Positions 43,204-53,648 of a DNA stretch of 64,000 nucleotides are shown in pieces. The first letter of the stretch is position 1; the number at the start of each line of letters is the position of its first letter. The translations under genes were made by a program, and so were the position numbers. The notes under the pieces were generated by a model, which saw only the letters and a list, made by a program, of their open reading frames with translations, did no database searches and was not told the DNA's origin. This stretch comes from Lutraria lutraria (lineage: Eukaryota > Mollusca > Bivalvia > Venerida > Mactridae): positions 32,515,843 through 32,579,842 of the forward strand of contig OZ026838.1 of NCBI GenBank assembly GCA_964023205.1, given 5' to 3'.

Positions 43204-45174
43204 ATCAAACCCGTTTTCCTGGACTTCCCTAACTATCTGATATTGGAGGGGGCAATTAGAAGAAAACGACACTCAAAACAAAAGAGCTGTCGGCAATACG
43301 AGTAAAAAAGTCGGCCAATACGGACAAAACTCGGCAATACGGGATTTATGCATTCCCATTTGGGTAAAAAACTTGGCACAATATGAAATAATGAAATGTG
43401 GATTTTTCATTGGTTGTTGAAACTTGCCAAAATACGAGTGAAGGCTTAAGAAAAGAAATTAATGGCTGCCTTTTTTTTCATTCAACAGTCCAAAATGAGC
43501 AGCTATTCATGAATAAGTTTTTTTTTACAAAATCAAACGAATATTAGATAATTATTAACAAGGATTTATATACGTCCTTGTTATTAATAAAATATTAATT
43601 TTCCTTCTTAATAACAGTATAGAATTTTAACCAGTGCTAAATTACTAGGGTTGTCACGAAAAACCGGTATACCGGTATGGCTGAAGTGTATTGTATCGCG
43701 GTATGAAATGAACGTGTCGGCAAGTCAACGGGAACCAGTTTAATGTACTGCTTGAGGTCTAATGAAGGGAGACAAATCTGAAGAGAATTTTCTGATTATC
43801 CTGTTGAGAGTTGTTCGTTATGGAATGCGACATATAAATTCGCTATATAAAACACAATGGAAATTAAATCATTATGAATTAGAGTTTGAAGCTTAAGTGT
43901 ATAATCACAGTCTTGACACAATGCACATTTTAAGCCAATTAATCCCAATTACCAAGGAAAATCTAGCTACACATTTTAGCTGTTTGCCTTGAAGAAATTG
44001 CTAAAGATTATGACATATCGTCGGTGAGAAATTACAAGCTACTGCACATTTTGGAAACCCAAACAAATTCAGTGCCTTCAGCGCTTTGATCTTCGTACTG
44101 TTACTATATAAACCATCTGTTTACTGTATATTAGAATATAGAATTGAAATAACTTAACTGTGGCTAATACTAACAGCTTTTTTTTGGGAATATGACCATA
44201 TCCTTGTTTTAATAAAAAAAATGGGGAAAAGATATAACTACAATTTTGCAATGTTCAACTTATTCTTCTTATTCTCCCAGTAGTAGAATTTACCAGGTAT
44301 TTACCACCAATAGTGATGTTAATAAACTTACATACATATATTTTTTTATTGGGAATTTTGTCTGTGAATTGGGAAAAGATACTGACCGAATTTCGGCTAT
44401 AAAATCACCACAAAAGTTCCTGACTAAAGCAAAATATAAGAACATATTTTTGACGTCAGTTTTATTGGAATGAAACATATTCACCCGGGACAAACTTTAA
44501 ATTTTCACTTTTAAGTTTTAACACGAATTTGAAGTAACTTATTATGTAGATGTGCAATACATCTAAACTTTGTCAATATACAGTATTGGTCCGAGGTCCC
44601 TAATCAGAATGATTACCTATGACATAAATTGATTGCCTCCAATGCATTAAGTTTGTGAAATATGATATCATCCATCAAATATTAAATTGTGGAATAATTA
44701 CATAATACGTTATCTGAGATAAGTTTGTTAGATACATATAAACTGGGGCCAATATATAGTTCACACATCTACGAGTTTTACTTCCCTTGGTGGCCGTCAT
44801 GGTTGGCAAATTCAACAAGCATTCATATAGAAGATATTTATAATTTTGTTTTTTTTTAATTCTAAATATAGGATATTCATACGTGGCAACTACATTTTCT
44901 TAAACTAGATGTGCTTATGGGCTCAACAACTTCGTGATTATGTTATCTTTTATAAATTGAGCTGTTTAATAATCAATTTTCTGATTTTTTCTATTAAGCA
45001 CATAAGAAATTTGCCAACCAAGGTTGTAGATGTGATGTAAGGATTTATATACGTGTATAAGTCATTGAATATAAACGTGTGCTCAGGTCCCAGATACAAA
45101 TGATAAGAAATATAAATATTTATTACATTCCTATTTTATATAAAATTGTATGTGATTTTCTTTCTTCTTTTACG

Positions 45175-45304
45175 CGGCAGTGATTACCGCAGTTTATGAA
45201 ACATAGTCGCAGTATAGATTTAATCGTCGTCGGTGTAATTTAGACGCTATTCATAAACATCGGGACGCTCATTGAAAAGTGTTTAGGTAAATTAAAGATG
45301 GCGT
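45175..45304 (+). promoter_or_regulatory. Probable NDUFA7 proximal promoter
   Basis: The 120 bases before the NDUFA7 start are richer in CpG than the flanks (ACGCGGCAG, CGTCGTCGG, ACATCGGGACGC) and lack an obvious TATA box. The start codon lies in AAAGATGGCG, close to the YY1 motif AAnATGGCG that often overlaps starts of nuclear genes for mitochondrial proteins. The promoter call rests on position and composition only. Confidence 0.35.
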
Positions 45305-48300
45305 CCTCCGCTGGAAAACAAACGCCAATCATAAGGAAACTCGTTGATTTCTTTGGCAGGGTGAGGAATTATGGTGCTATTAATTTAAAGTCTTAAATCA
45401 TATACTTTTGTTGTTACATGAATCGCGGTTTATACAAACTTAACTTACACTAGCGTCATAGTAGCGGTAAATACCAATGCCCTTGAACACTGGAGAAGTT
45501 CTTGTAACTGTAGCTTGTGTAAAGTTGTCATGATATCCTCTATTCTCACAACTTCGTGCCTTACCCCAAGTTCGTGCCCGAGGCTATAACCGATTTTAGT
45601 GATGAATGACATGGTTTCCCGTGTCCAAGTTTATGCTAGTTGTAGATGAAGAAATATTGCTGTGAGAAAGAAGTGAAAAATGCGTAAAACTTTCTAAAAA
45701 GAAATTAAACTGTTAAGAAGTTCACATTTCCAATTTATTTGACACTCGCTGACTTTATCTTCGTTGGTACATTTTAATACTAATCTTATCAAGTGTCTAA
45801 GTGTTTATTCTTAAAGAGCATACCCAATACTTAAAATTAATGATAAAATATATTTAGAAATTAGAAAATAGCAGCACGGCTTCCGCATGACGTCATTAGT
45901 TTACGAGCACGAAGTTGTGAGAAAGCTTCCAGATTATCAAGATTGTCAAGGTCATATTTATTTTGAGGCGAGCAATGCATGTTTACAAGCTGTTTTGTTA
46001 CATTTCGTTACATGTACAGAAAATTAACTTGTAAGTTGATATTTTAAGGAGATCTTGTCAAACTACGGTAATATCATATGCGCATGCGCGGACTTCGAAT
46101 ATTAATGGGCACGAACTTATGGGTGTAGTGGCTACACTGTGTCACAATACATCTTGCAAAATACCACCTTAGAAACTGTCTCATCTGCACAATATATTGG
46201 TGTTACTATTTCTAACAATCTCACATGGAACAGTCATACAGATATCATAATGATAATATCACAAAAAGACATATGAAAATAGGCTAAGCCTATCGAACCA
46301 GACATTCCGAAAAGTGTTTTGACATTACTGGACATTCGGTCCAGTAATCTTGGAAGAATCACTGGACCGAATCAGTTTTCACCGGACCGAATTGAAATAA
46401 TGACATGTTATATCCCTTTTGCAGAACAGGAATGCTATATTACATATTGTAGTATAGCATCACTGTGTGGAAGCATGAGCTTTAGAAGGGTTGGGTCGTT
46501 TTTGGCCTGGCTTTAGCCCCTTCAAAATATTGCAATCAGCGGATTTTAAAAGTCGCATAAGCCAAAAACAATACAAAAATAGTATCTATTTTTATGAGCC
46601 ATGCAGAAAAAGGAGATTGCATCTTCTAAATTATTCAGTGTTTTGCTACTAGACCGAAATTTATTGAATGATGGAAAACATGATGAAATTAGTTCCATTA
46701 TTCTAATTCCTGTTATGATCGTAGATATTGTTCGCGTATAAGTAATTTTTTAAATAATTACCATAATCACTCATGTATAGGTCACACCTGTGTAAAATAC
46801 ACGGGTAAAACGAAAATGAAAAAAATCTGCGCCATTTTGTTTGTTTGTTTTTAGCGTCCGGTAATTATTACTAGAACGTGATAATTACTCTTGTAGAGTA
46901 ACATCATTTGATTACTCAATGTGTCAACACGTATTCAAACTTCTATACACTTCGATTTTTCATAATTAGCAGCACCATAGGCAAACATTTGTTGACGATT
47001 TTCAAACTCTTGCATGTATGTCTGACTCGACACAATCCGGGAAAAATACGGACCCGTACTGGATTTTAGATAAACATTACGAAAGATTTACTCCCCTTAG
47101 GCGTTAATATCCCATTTGCTAAGATTGTCTCCAATTTTGACCGTTTTTAGCTGAGGAAATTAAGATTGAGTTCATCAAAAATGTATACGACACACCTGAT
47201 TTTCGTAGCCAATCTTGAACGTAAAATTATGCATCTTATACACGATTTATTTGAGTATCGGACATTCGGACCGGCTGGGACATAATTTTTCTCGGACCTA
47301 AGGAAATTTTACCGGTCAGGTCCGTCGGACCGGCACTTTTTGGAATGTCTGTCGAACGGGGAAGTCAAGTCTATTGGAAAGGAACGGCAACTCGAGGAAG
47401 AGATTGGTCGAGCACCTTGCGTAAACAAAAAGTGACGTCATTCTACTTCCTTTCTATTTCTTGTAAATGCGTAGACTTACAAGATTTCTTATTGGAGGAA
47501 TTAAATCACTTAAAGGCTTTGTAATTTGACTAAAATTCTGGATAAATCTCCTATAATAACTTGCAAATGGGATTGAAACTGACATTAAAAAAATTCAAAG
47601 TTCATTGAAGAGGCATGTTGACCATTTTAAGACAGAAAAAAAAATTGTCAATGTTTCTACAACACAAAAATGGACAAAAAACACTATCAAGAAATTAGTA
47701 CAACACGACATGAATTTATTGTAAAATAAAATATTATAAAACGACACATTGTAATCATTAAATGACGAAATTATTAGTTTTTAAAAACAATAAATAACTA
47801 TGTAGTCAATAATAAAGACATCAAATTAATCAGTTGATGCAGTTTACATTTTCTAATGGATAGATCTTTGGATTAGTCTTTTAATTACATGGCTATTTGT
47901 GACATGCTGATTTATGTCTCTGTTAGTCTGTCTAGGTATTGCTCCACCCTCTATAAAAAATGCATGCCTGTTGGCTGAGCATGTGAAAAATATAATTTTA
48001 ACTCAATTTTTCAGGCAGTGTACTGTATGAATAATTGATTAATTGATACTGATTATTAATTGCTATAAATATGGGTCCTATTTAAAATCTTTGTATCCCT
48101 ATGCGTCAATGGTAGAAAATTCATACATGTATGTATTGGTAAAATGATCCTGCTCCGCTAAGAACAGTTGCAGTCAGACATTGATTGTTTAGACTAATCA
48201 TGTAGATACATTTACTAGATAAAAATTTAGAATTGAACAAATCAATTGTTATTTCAAACTACTATTCTAACAAACAATCTTATATTTGTTGAACCATGTA

Positions 48301-49822
48301 CATTTATACTGTAGATCAATCATTGTCAATATGAGGGAATATTCTTCTGTAACTAACATTAAGATTATCTGTGCTTGCTGAAATAATTACATGACAGTTT
48401 TTATTTATTTTTTCAGAGGCATATCAAAGAAGCTCTCAGATTTCCTGGTGATCTTGTCCCTAGGTAAGGTATCTAGGGTTTATAAAAACTTTAAGACTTT
48501 ATGTTGTTGTTGTTTTTCAGACATGGTTTTATAAAACCCAGTAATAAGAATTGAGCTTGACAAAAGGAGAATTATGAAAACTAATAATGTTAATAAGGAT
48601 AACTAGATTTAAATTGTTTCCTTTGTTACATCGACTACTTACGGTTTGGTATGATTTTGTCTTAATTTTATCTACAATTCTTGCATATATACTGTAGTAC
48701 ACTTCTGATGTTTTTTTTCTTTCAGATCTATGCCAGCTCCAAAATTACCTGATGGACCCTCTCACAAATTGTCCAGTAACTATTATTTAGGTAGAGATGC
48801 TAGACGTGACGCCTCTCCTCCGGTACAAGTGTATTCATCTACTTCACAAAAAGCTTTAGATGCTGCACAAACGTACGTTGTCTCCCTTTTTGTCTTAGCT
48901 CTTACAAGTGTCATAATGCAAAAAAATAGTTTGAGGATGGATGGTTTTGTTGTTTAATGACTGTTTGCTATATTTGAGCATTTTTGAGATTGTCTACATT
49001 CAAAATTATAATTATCATGTCCAAGTTTATAAGAAATATTGCATTTAATTTTTTTCGCTTTGAATCAAATGAAAACAATGAAAGTTCTATTTAATTTTTA
49101 CTGGAACAGTGTACAGTAAAATTCTATCACTTTTTCTTAAACAATTGTCTAATGTTTCAGCTTCTTCATATGTCTTCATATATGTGATGGATTTAATGAT
49201 GGATTTTTTGTTTATGTTGAAATGTTTTTACAACATTTTTTATAAAGCTTGTATTACACTCACCGAAATATTTTTTGTCAGTGTATGATATTGTCTTAGT
49301 TAAAGTTTTTCCTTTAAGTTAAACAGTTCAGAACTTAAATAATTTCTTTGGCTGTAACTTTATTAAAGTCGCAAATTATACAAATGACACCCGGTTTTAT
49401 TTTAAACAATATTTGAAATTAAATTGAAATAAAAAGCAAATGTAGCTATTATTCAGAAATTAAAGAGAAATAGACATTCTTTGAAGACGTTTTACTAAAT
49501 TTGAGTACAGTGTATCAGTAAAATTAAGGTGAATTTTGCCATATACAATTTGTCTTGTCTGTTATGAATATTCATAAATATTTTTTTGAGCTTAGTTGTA
49601 ATGATATAGAGTGGGATATGCAGCTTTAAGATGTTGTCAACTGTTGTTTTATTGTATGCTTACACTGATCACATGAGCTAAATAGATGTCAATGTTAAAC
49701 TGTTTTCATATACATTATATTTCAGTCCAGTGGCAAAAACCACCAAGAAGCCCACAGATTTCAAATTACCAGGCATTGGATATGATATAGAAGGACATGG
49801 ATTTTATGGGAAGACTAAATAA
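45298..49822 (+). CDS. NDUFA7: NDUFA7, NADH dehydrogenase (ubiquinone) 1 alpha subcomplex subunit 7
   Basis: Exons 45298-45360, 48417-48463, 48726-48872 and 49726-49822 (stop TAA). All splice sites are AG/GT and phases match, giving 117 aa, near the 113 aa of the human protein. Residues 1-36 form a basic amphipathic start ([19 protein letters not shown]). Exon 3 carries the family core: [18 protein letters not shown], then [11 protein letters not shown] and [11 protein letters not shown]. The tail reads [20 protein letters not shown]. Known: NDUFA7 (B14.5a) is a small accessory, non-catalytic subunit of respiratory complex I on the matrix side of the inner mitochondrial membrane. Intron 1 (3056 bp) holds two inverted-repeat elements. 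Introns 2 and 3 (262 and 853 bp) look plain. The start ATG has an A at -3 and G at +4. Confidence 0.95.
45545..46132. repeat. Foldback element in NDUFA7 intron 1
   Basis: Left words TTCTCACAACTTCGTGC and CCCCAAGTTCGTGCCC recur inverted as GCACGAAGTTGTGAGAA (about 45908-45924) and GGGCACGAACTTATGGG (about 46107-46123). The order suggests a decayed hairpin element. Ends uncertain. Confidence 0.45.
46299..47351. mobile_element. 1053-bp inverted-repeat element with 6-bp target duplication
   Basis: Ends CAGACATTCCGAAAAGTG and CACTTTTTGGAATGTCTG are inverse except one base. TCGAAC flanks both sides (46293-46298, 47352-47357). The subterminal regions hold many ATTCGGTCC / GGACCGAAT words. No transposase frame seen. 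A 6-bp duplication does not fit the common superfamilies. In NDUFA7 intron 1. Confidence 0.75.
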
Positions 49823-50084
49823 TGACATCATGTGGTAGAAAAGATACTGTGTGATAACTTTATATTTGTTAAATTGTGTTATTTTGTGCAGCAGTAAAAC
49901 TAGATAGAACTTACCCATCATCATCTGATTTAGTTCTTTAAGATAGATTGTAAACTTTGTAACACCATAAATTGGATAACATCTGTTAATCATACATGAG
50001 CTGTATTAATTTATTGTATGTAATGAAATTGTGCCGATATTGAAAACGCTAAATATTCATTATTGCTGATTTGTTTTATTTTAA

Positions 50085-50105
50085 AATAAATGTAGAAACA
50101 ATAAA
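50085..50105 (+). terminator. NDUFA7 poly(A) signals
   Basis: Two AATAAA hexamers (50085-50090 and 50100-50105), 263 and 278 bases after the stop codon. They are followed by T/G-rich GATATTTTGTTTTATGG. This is a convincing 3' end. The old molluscan repeat at 50178 begins just beyond it. Confidence 0.65.
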
Positions 50106-50177
50106 GATATTTTGTTTTATGGAATCCCTAAGACCAATAAAATAGCAAAGGTATATTGTTTGCTATATGATTTTGTT

Positions 50178-51512
50178 AGCTCACCTGATTCATCAGGAGA
50201 GCTATTAGGATTGATGAATGTCCGTCGTCCGTCCACAATTAGTTTGTTTACACTCTAGCATCCGCAGCTCTTAAGGACATATATCCGGTAGTTGCTATTG
50301 CGCAAAGTAGTGCGCATCCGTGACGTTAATTTTACTTTTAAACATATAGGCAAAATGAAAACTTATAGAGAGAAATTTTTTAAACTTTGCATAGATCATA
50401 GCATATGATAACAGAAACATTTTAATCGAAAAGAAAATGGGGGTCGCGGTGCTTGTTTCTGAGTTATCTGCCCTTGTTTATGACGTTTTGGCTTAATTTA
50501 GGTCATTTCAAGGGCAGATCACTCATACTTAAATCTTAAATACCATATTTTTACTTTTGATTTATGTTTCTCATTTTATTCTTGGTCAAAATACAAAATT
50601 TCATGCAATTCCATAAAATATTTTTATTAGCTTTTTTCAGTTGAAGTTAGCAGACTGACAATTCTTCAAAATTAAACCAAGTTTTAGGAAAATTGGCATT
50701 GTTAACGGTAAAGAAGAAACAAATACAAAAACACTCATTAGCAGTTCTTAAAATTTTGGGCGATTGCGTGAAAAGAAGTCGGCTATTTAAAAAGGAAAAT
50801 AAATAAGACCTTGTTTTCCTACATTATGAATTATCTGCCCTTGAAATGACCTAAAATGAGCCAAAATGTCACATTCAAGGGCAGATAACTCAAAAACGAG
50901 CACCACGTCCCTCATTTTTGTTTATCCTAAAATGTTTCTATTATCATATGCTATGATCATGCAAAGTTTAAAAAAAATCTCTAAACGTTTTTATTTTGCC
51001 TATATGCCTATGGGGAAACTGTCAGATATGTCCTTAACGAATCATGATCAAACTTGCTCACAATGTATATGGCAATCCTAATCATATTTTCAGTAAATGT
51101 GTATAATCAAAAGATCTTGGACAAGTTGGATTATGGGCGGAATCGGACCAGAACTTCAAGAGTTATGGGCCCTTGATATTGAAATTTGCTAAATTTTGAC
51201 TTGTTTACACTCTAGCACATTCATTCATTCACCGATCCTACTCATATTTAAAATGAGTGTTCATGACCTTACAGTCTTGGACAAGTTCAGTTATGGGCGG
51301 AATCGGACCTGAATTCAAGAGTTATGGGCCCTTGGATTAGAAAATTTGCTGCGCTTTAGCTTGTTTAACAGTATTATACCTTCATTGTTGGTTTTGATCT
51401 CGAAATCCACGTAAAAATGGGTTATACGAGATGGAAACTATATTATCTGGTCATCAATTATTGTGCCTTGGTTCTCAGGTGAGCGTTAAAGGGCCATCTT
51501 GGCCCTCTTGTT
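50178..51512 (+). repeat. Old molluscan repeat, copy 2 (interrupted)
   Basis: Starts AGCTCACCTGATTCATCAGG and ends TTCTCAGGTGAGCGTTAAAG..GGCCCTCTTG, parallel to 17167-18818. Interrupted by a 759-bp TTAA-flanked element. Lies just beyond the NDUFA7 poly(A) site. Confidence 0.75.
50275..51033. mobile_element. 759-bp foldback element with TTAA duplication
   Basis: Ends GGACATAT...ATATGTCC, flanked by TTAA (50271-50274, 51034-51037). The uninterrupted site in the other repeat copy reads AGCTCTTAACGAATC. Long internal arms (GAGTTATCTGCCCTTG / CAAGGGCAGATAACTC and others) make most of it a hairpin. The TTAA site suggests piggyBac or Kolobok. Confidence 0.85.
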
Positions 51513-51556
51513 CATAAATATGATACTTGTAGAATGACTCAATAACAGCTTGCATA

Positions 51557-51905
51557 TTTAGAATTGATTTATAATGGTATGTTCAAGGACCTGTGAAAGT
51601 CTTGTCTGTATGCTTTCAGTGGGTAATAAACCACCACGCTTACGAAATACTATACTTTTCGTTTTTGCAGTATTAACAGAATGACCCCATGTATTACAAT
51701 ATTCTAACAAATGGTTCAAACGCTTTTGTATTTCCTTAAGTGTTTTATCAACGATAGTCATATCATCAGCAAATAACAAAATTAAAACTAAATCGTCTAC
51801 ATGTATATGCAAACCACCATTTACGTATTGCTGTGATCTTCAACACAGCAAAAATAAAAGAGGGACATTACCTCCCCTTGGTGTAAACCGGCAGCATGTA
51901 TACAC
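51557..51905 (-). mobile_element. Non-LTR retrotransposon reverse-transcriptase fragment
   Basis: On the minus strand, GLHQGEVMS is followed after frameshifts by VLILLFADDMTIVDKTL, LEYCNTWGHSVNTAKTK and SIVFRKRGG. FADD is the catalytic box of LINE reverse transcriptase, and the VNTAKTKSIVFRKRGG block is typical of mollusc LINEs. Both ends are missing and the frame is broken. Confidence 0.85.
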
Positions 51906-52012
51906 CCTTTCAATTAAGCGGTAATTTGAATTGTCGCCCCTGAATGACGTCATACGAGGATACCGGTGGATAAGACAATTTTATCAACAGGAAATCAATA
52001 TCGTCAAAAACT

Positions 52013-52566
52013 ATGACAACTAAAGGTATTTTACTACGAAAACGGTGATAATTAATATTTATATATATGACAAGGTTGTTGTAATGAACAATTATTCCGT
52101 TTATATGTTTTATATGAAATATTCGAGCCTCGGATTGATTTTGTCATATATTTTCGCGATCTCAATTGAAAGTTAATTTTTAACGTATTTGTTTCGCGCG
52201 GACTGCAAACTCGAGTCTGTTTATATGATACAGTAAAATTATGGATCGGGAAACAAGCAATGCTTAAAATATGAATTTCTTTCCACTAGCATGCGTGTAA
52301 ATTTTGTTTGTTTGTTAGTTTCAATTCGTTAAAATGTTCATGTAATGTTGCCAATGTTTAGATTTATCAAGTGAATGCTTTGCGTACATTTATATTCTTT
52401 ACATATTTATTTTACAGATCACATGGGTATTAGTGAGATTGATCACGACTATTCTTTACCAGATAACATACAACCAGGATTTTTCATAGCAAGTTCTCTT
52501 GAAAAGTCAAATGGTTCTGCCTTAGATTTGCCCAATAAAATAAAGAGACAAAAGGAGTCAGAGTGA
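52013..52566 (+). CDS. Unrecognised small two-exon gene, frame 1
   Basis: The acceptor at 52411-52417 (T-rich tract then TTTACAG) is strong. The exon beginning at 52418 encodes DHMGISEIDHDYSLPDN, then IQPGFFIASSLEKSNGS and LPNKIKRQKESE before TGA at 52564-52566. A fitting first exon is 52013-52025 (ATG ACA ACT AAA G, donor GGTATTT), which joins in phase 1 to give 53 aa starting MTTKDHMG. The upstream region contains a CRE-like TGACGTCAT at about 51946. I do not recognise the family. The short length and a well-formed second-frame continuation suggest the frame shown may be truncated by one base. Confidence 0.4.
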
Positions 52567-52684
52567 CATTCGTACATTCATAGGACAGTATCATTTTGAT
52601 GAAATGACTGAAAATGAGGTGAGACAAGCTCAAAGCATTGCTGCAGAAAGAATTTATAATGTGGAAAAGGCGATGAATATATAA
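52545..52684 (+). pseudogene. Second-frame (+1) continuation of the 52-kb gene
   Basis: In the frame one base on from the first, an open run encodes SQSDIRTFIGQYHFDEM followed by TENEVRQAQSIAAERIYN and ends with TAA at 52682-52684. It overlaps the end of the first frame. The residue mix (Glu, Arg, Gln and Ala with aromatics) looks coding. Possible explanations are a one-base error in the assembly (for example in the AAAA run near 52553), a disabled allele, or translational slippage at GAG TGA C. Sequence alone cannot decide. Confidence 0.35.
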
Positions 52685-52894
52685 AATGAAGAACTTTCAC
52701 ATGGATTTATAATTACTTTTGTGACTGATATAATGATAAACAAATATTATAATGACACATTGTCAAGTTGTTAATTTTCATATTATCATAAATATATAGC
52801 TGTTTGTGTGTAAGCCTACTGAATTGATGTAATTAAATGTCTAATACAAATGTAATATAGTTATAATAACTCTGTCTTGTGTTACATTTTGCTT

Positions 52895-52965
52895 GAGACT
52901 TTTCGGACAGTCGGTCCGACAAGCTTGAAATTCTTTTGGACTGAGAGGAAATTTGCCAGGCGGAT
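52895..52965 (-). repeat. Fragment related to the 46.3-47.4 kb element
   Basis: TTCGGACAGTCGGTCCGAC, then TTTTGGACTGAGAGGAAATTT and CCAGGCGGA, parallels TCGGACATTCGGACCGG, CTCGGACCTAAGGAAATTTT and CCGGTCAGGTCCG near the right end of that element. Confidence 0.4.
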
Positions 52966-53273
52966 GAACTGATGAGATAAGATTCTTCATCAGGCCAACA
53001 CAGTCTATCAGACAATCCACCATTATTCGCAAAGTCTGATTCTTGTCGGCTTGATTTGTTTCAATCAATGCCATGACAAAATAAAACCAGTATTAAAACC
53101 ATCAGATGATTAGGCATCCCACATTCTATTATATGTAAAAAGCATAATACAGGAAACAAAAGGCCACGAGTAACTGACAACTAAAATATATATGTATAGA
53201 AGAGACAACTTAAACAGGCATAAAATACAGGACTAGTACTGTTCACAGCAACATGCAGTACATTACATGTATA

Positions 53274-53437
53274 CAGTACAACCTCTGTAGAGCAACACCC
53301 TGTGGGAGCTGCAAATATTGGCCGTTGTTTAGAGGTTGTTGCTCTAAATGTTGTAAATATCAACTTAGGTAACTTTTGAATGTGTTGTTATAGAGAGGTT
53401 GTTGATCTACAATGGGCACTCTGGAGAGGTTTTACTG
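53274..53437. mobile_element. TA-flanked element, family B
   Basis: CAGTACAACCTCTGTAGAG and CTCTGGAGAGGTTTTACTG are inverse ends, flanked by TA (53272-53273, 53438-53439). The interior has GAGGTTGTTGCTC and GAGAGGTTGTTGATC. Confidence 0.7.
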
Positions 53438-53475
53438 TACATTAATTCAGCTTGACTGATATGACCAAATACCAA

Positions 53476-53648
53476 ACAGTTCATGAGTTTAGAAACTTGG
53501 GATATAGAAATGTGGCTGTTATTGGCAGGTGGTCTTCATTCAGAAGTCATTTTGTTTTAATTAATCAACTACTTCTTTAAACGAATGGACTTCGGCATTC
53601 ACATCATGGACTTTATTCAGAAGTGACCACTAACACAGGCTTGATTGT
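53476..53648. mobile_element. Decayed family A element
   Basis: Interior GGTGGTCTTCATTCAGAAGT, CATTTTGTTTTAA and GGACTTTATTCAGAAGTGAC match the family. The right end is CACAGGCTTGATTG then TA. Confidence 0.4.

Larger units (their letters stand above)
28171..45297. other. Large gene-free stretch
   Basis: About 17 kb without any open frame showing a known domain or splice-consistent coding run. It probably contains the upstream regulatory DNA of the minus-strand adaptor-like gene and of NDUFA7. Visible content: TA-flanked inverted-repeat elements (28721-28896, 29453-29633, 33416-33589, 40105-40278), a SINE fragment (36940-37075), a 22-bp hairpin (42113-42164) and a strong foldback (43096-43203). 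The rest is AT-rich single-copy-looking sequence in which I see nothing definite. Confidence 0.5.

Noticed and set aside
43651..43680. GGTTGTCACGAAAAACC followed by a double ACCGGT palindrome, resembling a hAT-type terminus
   Set aside because: No matching opposite end or target duplication was found, so I do not call an element. A similar GTGTCACGATACG near 43020 is too short to pair with it.
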